A stretch of 64,000 nt of DNA from assembly GCF_004348515.1 (NCBI RefSeq), contig NZ_SMKH01000003.1:1-64000 (forward strand), written 5' to 3'. A program made the translations under genes and the position numbers. The notes below the pieces were generated by a model. That model had not been told where the DNA came from. It saw only the letters and a program-made list of their open reading frames with translations, and searched no databases. Origin of the DNA: Actinomadura sp. KC345 (GTDB lineage Bacteria; Actinomycetota; Actinomycetes; Streptosporangiales; Streptosporangiaceae). This document shows positions 52,061 through 59,174 of this stretch, piece by piece. Within the stretch, counting starts at the first letter, position 1. Each line of letters begins with the position of its first letter.

Positions 52061-52949
52061 GGCCGCACCAGACGGTCGCGATGGCGACAGGACCGCGCGC
52101 GGTGCGCACCTCGACCTCGACGGCGCCGTCCGTGGTCGTCCGTGCCCACGCTTCCAGCGTGTCGCCGACCGCCGATGGCGTGAGCATTCGCAGGTCGCGG
52201 CGCCGTACCGAGCGGACACCGAGGTGTCGGCAGGCCAACCGGTCGGCAAGCCCCTGGAAGAACATCGTGTTGAGGTACGCCCCGGCCGCCCCCTGCGACC
52301 GGGCGTAGGCGTCGTCGTAGTGCCCCGGGAAGAAATCGCCAGACGCGGCCACGTTGTGCACGCACAGCTCGCTGGTCACGGTAAGGGTGAAAACCGATTC
52401 GCCGTCCAAGGGCGGCGCGGGCGGCACCGGCACGGCCCCCCGCGGTGAGTCGCTGCCGTAGCGGAACATCACGTTGGTGTGGTCGGCGACCGGCTCCTCG
52501 TCGATCTGGAACCGGGTCCGGGTGGTCAGGAAGTGACCGGTGCCCAGGCGGGTCTTCTTCTCCGCCGAGACCGACACGACCTCCTCATCCAGGATGACCG
52601 TGTCGCCGGTGCCGATCTCGCGGTGGAAGACCGTGCTGGTGCCGACGTTGATCAGCGTGTCACCGGGCAACGGAATCCTGGCCCAGATCGGGGTGGTCTG
52701 CGCGTGCGGACTCCACGGCAGCGGCAACGTGTAGGTGAGCAGCAGGCCTGGCGGTACCGGCCTGCGCGGCGCCGGTGTCCAGTAGCGGGGGTCGTCGTCG
52801 CGGATCAAGGCGGCGAAAGACTCCACCTGGCCGACCCCGACCTGCCGGGCGCCCGGTCGGGGCTGCTCGCGGCGGCCGACCCAGGCCACTCCTTCCGCGA
52901 TCGGACCGCGTTTGAGGGCGAGCAGGTCCAGCAGCAGACTTTCGGTCAT
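52053..52949 (-). CDS. MaoC-fold (double hot-dog) acyl-CoA hydratase/dehydratase
   Basis: The protein is 298 aa. The N-terminal hot-dog half is degenerate (GVGQVESFAALIRDDDPRYW; PPGLLLTYTLPLPW), and the second half holds the hydratase-like segment AASGDFFPGHYDDAYARSQ followed by YLNTMFFQGLADRL. The usual hydratase motif (D-x4-H around PIH) is represented by DFFPGHYDD. It probably hydrates an enoyl-CoA, the step between the acyl-CoA dehydrogenases and the thiolase-fold aldolase. Start overlaps the LLM stop (ATGA). Confidence 0.75.
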   Translation of the reverse strand: MTESLLLDLLALKRGPIAEGVAWVGRREQPRPGARQVGVGQVESFAALIRDDDPRYWTPAPRRPVPPGLLLTYTLPLPWSPHAQTTPIWARIPLPGDTLINVGTSTVFHREIGTGDTVILDEEVVSVSAEKKTRLGTGHFLTTRTRFQIDEEPVADHTNVMFRYGSDSPRGAVPVPPAPPLDGESVFTLTVTSELCVHNVAASGDFFPGHYDDAYARSQGAAGAYLNTMFFQGLADRLACRHLGVRSVRRRDLRMLTPSAVGDTLEAWARTTTDGAVEVEVRTARGPVAIATVWCGHE

Positions 52950-53872
52950 GTAGCACCCGCCGTCAGGCTCTCCCGGACCGCCGCCGCGGTGCGTGACAGA
53001 GCGTCCAGCCGACGGCGGCCGGTGTCGAAGTCGCGCCAGGACAGGTCGACCGTGAACCGGGTGACGCCGTGCTCGGCATAGCCGAGAAGGAGGTCGCGCA
53101 GCGCGGGCGTGCCCAATGCATGCGACGGTGCGGCGATCCTCAGGCTCAAATCCAATGTGGAGGGGTTCCGGCCGACCTGGTCACATTCTTGGCGCAGCCG
53201 GGCCACCATGCCTCCCAGCTCGTCTGCCGACAGCCCGGCGAGCGGTACCGCACCCAGCCAGCCGTCGCCGAGCCGGGCTGCCCGGCGCAGCGCGGCCGGA
53301 CTGTTGCCACCGACAAGGATCGGCACACTGCCGTTCACCGGGGTGGGCCGACAATGCACGCCGCCGGGCACGCTCACGTCGCCATATCGTCCAGGCGCGG
53401 GCGTACCGGTCCAGCAGTCACGCAGCAGCGCTATGGCGGCGTCGGTCCGGGCGCCTCGGCCGTCGTACGGGACGCCGAGCGCGGTGAATTCCTCGGCCAG
53501 CCAGCCAGCTCCGGCGCCGAGCCTCACCCGGCCGTCGGCGAGCCGGTCGATCGTGGCGAGCTGCTTGGCCAAGAGCACCGGCTGCCGCTGCGGGAGCACG
53601 CAGACCGCCGTGCCCAGCTCCACCTCGTGGGTGCGCGCGGCCAGGTAGGCGAGCATCGCGACCGCTTCGTACCAGGGCGTGTCAGCGGGAAATCCGTAGT
53701 CGCCGTCGTCGGTGTAGGGGTAGGCCGAGGTCGTGCCGTCGATCAGCACCACGTGGTCGCTTACCCAGATGCCGTCGAAGCCCGCATCGATGATCGCGTC
53801 GACCAGGGCGTCCAAGCCCAATCCGAGCGGGCCCGCGCCATAGTGCGGAAGCTGGATGCCGAACCGGAGCAC
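52946..53872 (-). CDS. LLM-class flavin-dependent oxidoreductase
   Basis: The protein is 308 aa with a GTG start 2 bp after the EthD-gene stop. Motifs: RFGIQLPHYGAGPLG, DAGFDGIWVSDHVVL, VELGTAVCVLPQRQPVLLAK, IDRLADGRVRLGAGAGWLAEEF and ILVGGNSPAALRRAARLGDGW. This form (TIGR03619-like) is common in F420-using actinobacteria. It is the second gene of the operon begun by the EthD gene and may catalyse the first oxidation of the imported compound. Confidence 0.83.
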   Translation of the reverse strand: MLRFGIQLPHYGAGPLGLGLDALVDAIIDAGFDGIWVSDHVVLIDGTTSAYPYTDDGDYGFPADTPWYEAVAMLAYLAARTHEVELGTAVCVLPQRQPVLLAKQLATIDRLADGRVRLGAGAGWLAEEFTALGVPYDGRGARTDAAIALLRDCWTGTPAPGRYGDVSVPGGVHCRPTPVNGSVPILVGGNSPAALRRAARLGDGWLGAVPLAGLSADELGGMVARLRQECDQVGRNPSTLDLSLRIAAPSHALGTPALRDLLLGYAEHGVTRFTVDLSWRDFDTGRRRLDALSRTAAAVRESLTAGAT

Positions 53873-53874
53873 GG

Positions 53875-54192
53875 TCAGCCCATCACTGGGAACTCGGTGG
53901 CGAGGAGCCAGTCGATCGCCTTGGTGAAGTTCGGCTCGTCCTCCCGGACCCGGGCGGCCTCCTCGCTGTCGAACGCGACGCGGACCGCGTCAACGTCGTC
54001 GAACCACAACTCGGCGACACCGTCGTAAGGCCACTCCCGCCGCCCGCCCATGTCCAGTGCCGGGTTCTGCACGTACTTGCGTAGGCCGGGCAGCGCGGCG
54101 ACGACGTTCGCATGGTGGTCCTGCCAGTAAGCGCGGAAAGCGTCCTGTGTCAGATCGTCCTTCTTGCGGACGAACGCCACGATCTTCACCAT
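53875..54192 (-). CDS. EthD-domain protein
   Basis: The protein is 105 aa. ATG at 54192 gives a full EthD fold: VKIVAFVRKKDDLTQDAFRA, YWQDHHANVVAALPGLRKYV, ELWFDDVDAVRVAFDSEEAA and a typical C-terminal FVKAI-like NFTKAIDW. EthD proteins are small dimeric barrels associated with oxidative degradation, of uncertain role (chaperone or intermediate handling). It is the first gene of the right-hand operon, directly under the operator palindrome at 54210-54227. Confidence 0.88.
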   Translation of the reverse strand: MVKIVAFVRKKDDLTQDAFRAYWQDHHANVVAALPGLRKYVQNPALDMGGRREWPYDGVAELWFDDVDAVRVAFDSEEAARVREDEPNFTKAIDWLLATEFPVMG

Positions 54193-54209
54193 GGGGGTCT
54201 CCCGGACTC

Positions 54210-54227
54210 CTGGAGCGAGCGCTCCAA
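54210..54227. promoter_or_regulatory. TetR-type operator upstream of the EthD operon
   Basis: CTGGAGCG-AG-CGCTCCAA keeps seven complementary positions per half and the same AG centre as the site at 45996-46013. It lies 18 bp upstream of the EthD start, the same distance as the other site from its gene. Confidence 0.78.
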
Positions 54228-54869
54228 CCAATAGCCACCTTGCCGGACGGACGGCAGGTTCGTCAACAGGGTCACTTCGCCTAGGCGGAAGCCCGCCACG
54301 CTGGCCGTCGACCACGGAGATCCACCCCGCCCACCGAACAGACGGTGGATGATCAATGCGCTCGATCGATAGCAGTATGTATGGCAAACAATGCCACGCA
54401 GAGCGAATCCCGACGCCTGTGGGCCAGCACAGAAATCTGACCCAAAGCAGAGATTCGACCTATTAAATTGGTCGCATTGATCACAATAGTGCACCCTCTC
54501 GGCAATTCAAGGGAACCTACAGGTTGACCAACGCCAGCATTTGGCGCACGACCTATACCGCAACTATCCTGAGTTGGTTCATCGAGAAAATTGCTCTATT
54601 GCTCTATCGAGCACCTGAGCCGCCCAAGCGCCCGTCGCCAGCCGTTCCCGTTCCGCAGCCGCCACCAGCAAGGCGTGTCGTCCTCAGACAACGCGACGAA
54701 CGACGCACGACCGCGCCGTGGCGTACGGTGCGCCCTCCGGTTCCGGCGAGTCGCCTTCCGCAGCGACGGCTCGGTCCAGCCTTCCCCGGTCATCAACCCC
54801 CAAATCCGGATCGCGCTCGATCCGCCTCTCGACGTGGACCACGCCCGGTCCACACACCCACATCCTTAG
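54228..54869. other. Gene-free, AT-richer stretch at the edge of the cluster
   Basis: No convincing coding frame is present. Base composition falls clearly between about 54350 and 54600 (for example TATTAAATTGG near 54471), unlike the catabolic cluster. A tandem TTGCTCTA repeat lies near 54591-54607. It may hold the promoter of the EthD operon at its left end; otherwise it looks like junction DNA beside the IS relic. Confidence 0.5.
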
Positions 54870-55275
54870 GATTTCCATTTCTTGCCCGGCGCCAGCGGAG
54901 CTCCGGCGACGTGGGGTGAGCGTTCGCTCGCCCAGACCGAGCGTCAACTCGGCTTGGACGCGCGGCGCGCCGTAACTGAGCCGCGATTCGGTGTGGACGG
55001 TACGGATGAGCTTCAGCAACTCGGTGTTGCGTTGTTCCCGGATCGCGGCGGGCCAGCCGAGCCAGTCTTTGTAACCGGACCGGGAGACGCCCAGCACTCG
55101 GCAGGCCACCGCTACGGGAATGTCGTAATCGGCGAGTTCACGGACCAGCGAGTACCTTATTTTGGGAGCACGTTCTCACGGGCAAAGTACGCCGCCCGCT
55201 TGAGGATCTCGTTCTCCAGTTCGAGCTGCCTGGCCTTGCGTCGCAACTCGACCAGTTCCTTCTTCTCCGCGCCCT
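54870..55275 (-). mobile_element. IS3-family insertion sequence relic (orfA end plus orfB start)
   Basis: The minus strand encodes the OrfA C-terminus (KKELVELRRKARQLELEN, EILKRAAYFARENVLPK, about 55154-55275) and then the OrfB N-terminus (LADYDIPVAVACRVLGVSRS, RTVHTESRLSYGAPRVQAEL, about 54870-55150). The DDE catalytic core of OrfB, the rest of OrfA and terminal inverted repeats are absent, so the element is inactive. Confidence 0.78.
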
Positions 55276-55664
55276 CAAGTCCGTGAAAACCGGGGCAACA
55301 TCAACGTGACCGTGGAACGGGGGAAGCTCAGCGCTGAAGTGCAGCAGGTTCGGTGTGGGTCAGGTCTCGTCCGTCCTGGTCCACAGCATCTTCAGCGGAG
55401 GTTCAGACGCTTGGCGGTGACATCAGCGACAACGGCGTCCGACATGAGCCAGCGGCCTCGCTGAAGGCGTGCGATCGGCCGGTCAGCGAAGCGGGTGGAC
55501 CTCCTCCCACGCTTCCCGGTCGGCCAGGTCGGCGGTGTTGCGTGCCCGGTCGGGCAGAGCATCACGAGACTGGGCGGGTGCCCGCCGAATCCCGTCGGCA
55601 ACCTCGCCCTCGGTCAAGGCGCCGAGGAGTAGCAATGCCAAGATCGCAGGAGCGGCCGAGGCCC
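55276..55664. other. Gene-free debris between IS relic and deaminase relic
   Basis: Only short open frames without recognisable motifs occur here. The stretch lies between an IS3 relic and a fragment of a RidA-like gene and is probably degraded transposon or gene sequence. I could not identify a parent gene. Confidence 0.45.
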
Positions 55665-55841
55665 TCGTTGTAGCCGCCGAAGTCGTTCATGTTGACCAGG
55701 TAGGTGGTCACCTGCACCAGGTCCGCAAGGTCGGCACCGGTGGCTTGCAGGATGTCTCGGACGTTGCCGATCACGGCGTGGGTCTGCGCCCGGATGTCGA
55801 GCTTGGTCGTGCCCAATTCGTCGGCAACCGCGCCCTCGATG
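55665..55841 (-). pseudogene. RidA-like 2-aminomuconate deaminase fragment
   Basis: The minus strand reads EGAVADELGTTKLDIRAQ then THAVIGNVRDILQATGAD, LADLVQVTTYLVNMNDFGGY, a central piece of a RidA/YjgF-fold protein matching 2-aminomuconate deaminase-type sequences. Both ends are missing: the 5' end is fused near 55841 to an aldehyde dehydrogenase fragment and homology stops near 55665 (after GGYNE). Confidence 0.62.
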
Positions 55842-56420
55842 GGACGAACCAGGTGTTGGCCCAGACGAGCCCGACGTCGAGGCGCTCTCCGGCCCGGTGT
55901 GCGCGTTTGACATCCCGAGTCCACACCGTGGCGGCCAGGCCATAGTCGCTGTCGTTGGCGAGGGCGAATGCCTCGTCTTCGGTGTCGAACGGGGCGATGT
56001 GGCAGACCGGGCCGAAGATCTCCTCGCGGTTCGTGCGGGCGTCGGCCGGGAGGCCGGTCAGGACGGTGGGCCGCACGTAGGCGCCGGCGTCCCGCGCGTC
56101 CCCGAAGGACGGTACGTCGCCACCGGCTATGACGTCGGCGCCCTCGTCTCGGGCCAGCCGGTAGTGGCTCAGTACCTTCGCGCGATGGTCTGCGGAGATC
56201 ATCGGCATCATGGCCGTGTCGGGGTCGTCCGGCCAGCCGAACCGCAGCGCGCGAGCGCGCTCGGCGACCCTCTCCACGAACTCGTCGAAGACCGGGCGCT
56301 GCACGTAAAGTCGCTCGGTGCACAGGCAGACCTGCCCGCCATTGGTGAACGAGGACCGGGCCGTCCCGGCGACCGCGGCGTCCAGGTCGGCGTCGGCCCG
56401 ACGAGTTCGAACGAGACCGC
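55842..56420 (-). pseudogene. Aldehyde dehydrogenase fragment (aminomuconate-semialdehyde dehydrogenase type)
   Basis: The C-terminal half of an ALDH is readable: SSFTNGGQVCLCTERLYVQR with the nucleophile Cys, then VFDEFVERVAERARAL, TNREEIFGPVCHIAPFDTED and VGLVWANTWFV. A frameshift or small deletion near 56400 separates it from AVSFELVG, where the catalytic ELGG block should be, and nothing remains upstream. The ANTWFV ending is typical of hydroxy- or aminomuconic-semialdehyde dehydrogenases. At 55841 it runs directly into the deaminase fragment. Confidence 0.68.
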
Positions 56421-56779
56421 CTTCACCCCGTCAGACGGGTGCAGGACCTCAGCGCGGGCAGCGCCTCACTGGCATGGAGCAGTTGATCAGTTCGTCTGAT
56501 GCCGGGCTTGGCTGTCGGGCGTCCTGCGGTCGCAAAGCGGACGATCGCATGCTGTAGGACAGCCAGTTCGTGGGCGGCGGGCCAAGGCGCTGCGAGATCA
56601 GCGTGTCGCACGGGCAACCCGGCGAAGAGCTCAGAGCGGGTCTAGAAGCGACGTGGGCTCCGCTACGACTGTTAGCCCAACCCTCTGGCACGCGAGCCGT
56701 CGGCGGACGTGAGACGCGATGTGGTGGCGCGAGGGATAGGTCTTGGCTACCGGGCGTGTCATCTGGTGCCGGGGAATCC
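56421..56779. other. Gene-free debris inside the right island end
   Basis: No gene can be supported. Short minus-strand frames (for example AHELAVLQHAIVRFATAG) look like transposase or gene remnants but are too short to name. It separates the ALDH relic from the integrase arm-type repeats at 56780. Confidence 0.4.
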
Positions 56780-56841
56780 TGATGACAACTTGATGACAAA
56801 CGATCAAGGCCCTGATCGAAGTATGCTTCGATCAGGGCCTT
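56780..56841. promoter_or_regulatory. Right-end integrase arm repeats and hairpin
   Basis: TGATGACAA occurs at 56780-56788 and 56791-56799 (11-bp period), followed by ACGATC, mirroring 18754-18778. Immediately after is a perfect 16-bp stem (56806-56821 with 56826-56841) with loop TATG and a short T run, a strong terminator. The block precedes the tRNA-derived att sequence, as expected for the end of an integrated element. Confidence 0.6.
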
Positions 56842-56858
56842 TACCTGGGGTTTCTCGG

Positions 56859-56905
56859 TGGAGCTGAGGGGATTTGAACCCCTGACCCCCTCGATGCGAA
56901 CGAGG
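56859..56905 (-). repeat. tRNA-Ala(CGC)-like 3' half, right att site
   Basis: Read on the minus strand this is anticodon loop TTCGCAT (anticodon CGC) closed by CCTCG/CGAGG, a variable loop, a perfect T-arm AGGGG-TTCAAAT-CCCCT and acceptor strand CAGCTCC with discriminator A. The expected D-arm and 5' acceptor strand are absent from the sequence beyond 56905, so the tRNA is not complete. It is the half-tRNA copy expected at one end of an element integrated in a tRNA gene. Bases 56880-56904 equal 18613-18637. Confidence 0.72.
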
Positions 56906-57031
56906 TAAGACGCTCCGGCCTACCAGTGACGTTCCACGTTCACGCAGGTAGAGCCCTCATTCCGGCCCAGCCTCACGCAGTCTGACACAGCCTCGCGGCC
57001 TTGATCGTCCCACAGATCTCCCACAGAGGCG

Positions 57032-57289
57032 CTAGTCATGATCGCTGTCCTTCGGTGCCGGGCGACCTTTGCGCGCCGGCTCAATGCCGTTCTCGCGTGC
57101 GAGGTTGCGGACGTGCGCCGGCGAGAACGGCGACCGGTTGGTCACCTCGGTGGGTCTGGCTCCGGCGCGCAGTGCGGTGATGACGGCCTCGGTGGCGGCG
57201 TCGCGGGCGGCGTTGTGCGCCTTCTCGGTTCGCCGGAACTGGGTGGTGGTCTTGTCCAGGGCGGCGAGTGCCTTCTCTGCGTCGTCCAT
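57032..57289 (-). CDS. Small HTH-like protein of an integrative element
   Basis: The protein is 85 aa. The N-terminal half is a predicted helix (AEKALAALDKTTTQFRRTEK); the C-terminal half (GARPTEVTNRSPFSPAHVRN) looks like a helix-turn-helix with a basic end ARENGIEPARKGRPAPK. Similar small proteins are common near the start of actinomycete plasmids and integrative elements and may bind DNA. It is divergent from the zinc protein at 57381 across an array of TAGCGCTA-like sites, which it may recognise. Confidence 0.65.
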   Translation of the reverse strand: MDDAEKALAALDKTTTQFRRTEKAHNAARDAATEAVITALRAGARPTEVTNRSPFSPAHVRNLARENGIEPARKGRPAPKDSDHD

Positions 57290-57299
57290 GCATTCACCA

Positions 57300-57361
57300 T
57301 AGCGCTACCGCTTGCGCTATGCCTATCCTCTTCGCTACAGTTAGCGCAACGGCAAGCGCTA
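57300..57361. promoter_or_regulatory. Iterated TAGCGCTA-type operator in divergent promoter
   Basis: The 92-bp gap between divergent small genes holds TAGCGCTA (57300-57307, perfect palindrome), TTGCGCTA (57312-57319), TTCGCTA (57331-57337), TTAGCGCAA (57341-57349) and CAAGCGCTA (57353-57361). Such clustering of one short motif suggests cooperative binding of the element's own regulator. Confidence 0.65.
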
Positions 57362-57380
57362 CAGGAAGCGAGAATGGGAC

Positions 57381-57719
57381 ATGGCCAAGCAGCACACCAC
57401 CAAGACGGCGACCTGCCGCCGCTGCTACGCCACCCTCCGCTCCACCCAGTCCGTGACCCGCGGGATCGGCGCCCACTGCGAGCGCATGGAGCGCCGCGAG
57501 GCCGCGATCCGCGAGGCCGGATACAAGCCCCACCAGGTCGAGTCCGCCCGGGAGCTGATCGAGGACGGCGCGATCGTCCCCCTCCACGGCGACCTGTTCG
57601 TCGTCGTCAGCTCCGACGGCTCGGAGTTCTACGAGACCACCGCCCACACCTGCGGGTGTCCCGCCTTCGAGGCCGGGCGCCGCTGCTACCACCGCGCCGC
57701 CGTCCTGCTGGCCGCCTGA
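57381..57719 (+). CDS. Zinc-binding protein with SWIM-type C-terminus
   Basis: The protein is 112 aa with ATG at 57381. An N-terminal zinc-ribbon-like segment TCRRCYATLRSTQSV with a further Cys in GIGAHCERME resembles DUF6011. The C-terminus CGCPAFEAGRRCYHRAAVLL is a SWIM zinc finger (CxC...CxH), usually a DNA- or protein-binding module. Such genes are frequent in actinomycete mobile elements. It probably starts the operon of small plus-strand genes. Confidence 0.75.
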   Translation: MAKQHTTKTATCRRCYATLRSTQSVTRGIGAHCERMERREAAIREAGYKPHQVESARELIEDGAIVPLHGDLFVVVSSDGSEFYETTAHTCGCPAFEAGRRCYHRAAVLLAA

Positions 57720-57733
57720 GAGGACGCACCCCG

Positions 57734-58009
57734 ATGCACGCCACCGAGTCCCCCACCCTCGCCGACGCGCTGGAGGCCATGGCCCGCGCCGAGCTCGACG
57801 AGGACGCCACCGTCCCGCCCATCACGCGGGCCGTGGAGACCCTCACCCCGCACCTGAGCGCCGAGCGCCGGGACCTGTGGTGGTGGGAGCTGAAGCACTG
57901 CCTGACGCGCGCCGACGCCTCCGAGGGCGGCCCGGCGTGGGACGAGGCCGAGATCGACTGGCACGACCGGGCGAAGGAGGCGCTCGACGTCCTGACCGGC
58001 AACGACTGA
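57734..58009 (+). CDS. Hypothetical acidic protein
   Basis: The protein is 91 aa with ATG at 57734, 14 bp after the zinc protein. It is acidic, with Trp-rich SAERRDLWWWELKHCL in the middle and a C-terminal helix DWHDRAKEALDVLTG. I recognise no family. Codon use and position support a real gene of the integrative element. Confidence 0.6.
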   Translation: MHATESPTLADALEAMARAELDEDATVPPITRAVETLTPHLSAERRDLWWWELKHCLTRADASEGGPAWDEAEIDWHDRAKEALDVLTGND

Positions 58010-58086
58010 CCGCACCCCCGAGCGGGCCCGGACGCGGTGACTCAACCACCGGCCGGGCCCTGAACCCGACAGAGAGGTCGGATCTG

Positions 58087-58368
58087 ATGAGCCATCCTAC
58101 GGACGCCGAAGGGTCGCGGGAGGCGGCCGAGGCGAAGAACACCCCTGGCGACTCCGAGCGCATCGCGGCCCTTGAGGTCCGCATGGTCCAGCTGGGCGAA
58201 TCGCAGGTGCTGCTTTCCGATGAGATCCGCAAGACGCTCACCGCGCTACTCGACCAGTACGACCGGACGCCCGCGTCGCGACCGAAGCTGACGCTGATCG
58301 AGGACGGCAGCGAGATCGGCACCGTCGTGCCGGACTTCGAGCCCGCCGCCCTGCGCCTCGTCCAGTAG
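58087..58368 (+). CDS. Hypothetical protein with predicted coiled coil
   Basis: The protein is 93 aa with ATG at 58087. Residues about 25-60 (RIAALEVRMVQLGESQVLLS) form a heptad-like helix, followed by a proline linker and a short beta-like end PKLTLIEDGSEIGTVV. No family recognised. It is flanked on both sides by GGGCCCG-type hairpins. Confidence 0.55.
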   Translation: MSHPTDAEGSREAAEAKNTPGDSERIAALEVRMVQLGESQVLLSDEIRKTLTALLDQYDRTPASRPKLTLIEDGSEIGTVVPDFEPAALRLVQ

Positions 58369-58380
58369 CCACCCAAGAGC

Positions 58381-58417
58381 GGGGCCCGTCCGGCGACCCT
58401 ACCGCCGGGCGGGCCCC
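58381..58417 (+). terminator. Intercistronic GGGCCCG hairpin
   Basis: Arms 58381-58395 and 58403-58417 pair over 15 bp with one G-T pair; the loop is 7 nt. A similar but looser GGGCCCGG...CCGGGCCC repeat lies in 58013-58060, and another at 63894-63934. They may terminate partially or protect mRNA between the small genes. Confidence 0.55.
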
Positions 58418-58449
58418 TCAGACCGAACCTGACCAGGAGGTCCAGCCCT

Positions 58450-58710
58450 ATGGGCAACCTACCGACCGACGTCGGCCCCTACGAGACCGGCCGGCAGGCC
58501 GCCGACACGTGCAGCGGCGCCTACATCGCGGCGCGCACCGACCTTGGGACCCTCGCCCAGTTCAACCGCGACCGCCTAACCGGCGCGTGCGAGGCCGCCG
58601 GCGTCGAGCTGGGCGCCTACGACCGCCGCATCCTCGACTGGTTGTCCGGGTGGGAGCCCGAAGTGGTGGCGGTCGTCGTCGGCCTCATTGCGCGGGCGGG
58701 GGCACGATGA
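58450..58710 (+). CDS. Hypothetical protein of the integrative element
   Basis: The protein is 86 aa with ATG at 58450 after AGGAGGT. It reads as a soluble helical protein (TGRQAADTCSGAYIAARTDL; YDRRILDWLSGWEPEVVAVV). No domain recognised. It overlaps the DUF1707 gene by ATGA, so the two are translated together and may act in the same transfer function. Confidence 0.6.
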   Translation: MGNLPTDVGPYETGRQAADTCSGAYIAARTDLGTLAQFNRDRLTGACEAAGVELGAYDRRILDWLSGWEPEVVAVVVGLIARAGAR

Positions 58711-59174
58711 GCCGCCACGACAGGGACCCGCTGGAGACCGTGTTCGCCGTCATGACCTACATCGGTGTCGCGGTGATGCTCGGCGCCCTGTTCGTCGTCC
58801 TGGCCGACTATCCCGCCGTGGCGGCCGCGTGGGCGATGCTGTCCACCGCCGGGATGCTGTGGTTCGGCGCACTGTACGCCGCCCGCGTCAACGCCGACCA
58901 CCTCCGCGCCCTCGCCGACCGGGAGCGGCGCGCCGTCGAGGGGCCCGAGCGGCGGCGGACGGTGTCCGACGTCGTCCTCAAGCACCGCGTCGGGAAGCGG
59001 ATCGGGGACGCCGAACGCGACGTGTTCACCGACGCGCTGCACGCCCACTTCGCCGCCGGGCGCCTGGATCGCGCGGAGCTGGACGACCGGCTCGGCGCCG
59101 TCCTGTCCGGCAAGACCCTTGATGACCTGATCCTGGCCGTGCACGACCTGCCGAGTGAGAGGACGGGCCGATGA
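58707..59174 (+). CDS. Membrane protein with C-terminal DUF1707 domain
   Basis: The protein is 155 aa. Two membrane segments (TYIGVAVMLGALFVVL and AAWAMLSTAGMLWFGAL) lie in residues about 15-65, then a charged linker and a DUF1707-like domain GDAERDVFTDALHAHFAAGR, LDRAELDDRLGAVLSGKT. DUF1707 is a short helical module found in actinobacterial membrane proteins. It overlaps both neighbours by ATGA, placing it in the transfer operon. Confidence 0.75.
   Translation: MSRHDRDPLETVFAVMTYIGVAVMLGALFVVLADYPAVAAAWAMLSTAGMLWFGALYAARVNADHLRALADRERRAVEGPERRRTVSDVVLKHRVGKRIGDAERDVFTDALHAHFAAGRLDRAELDDRLGAVLSGKTLDDLILAVHDLPSERTGR

Noticed and set aside
56859-56960. Complete tRNA-Ala gene on the minus strand
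   Set aside because: The T-arm, variable loop and anticodon arm are good, but no D-arm or 5' acceptor strand complementary to CAGCTCC follows beyond 56905, so only a 3' half is present.
57038-58009. A 323-codon plus frame spanning three small genes
   Set aside because: Only its last 91 codons from 57734 follow a sensible start; the upstream part is the antisense of the 85-aa gene and an out-of-frame reading of the zinc protein.
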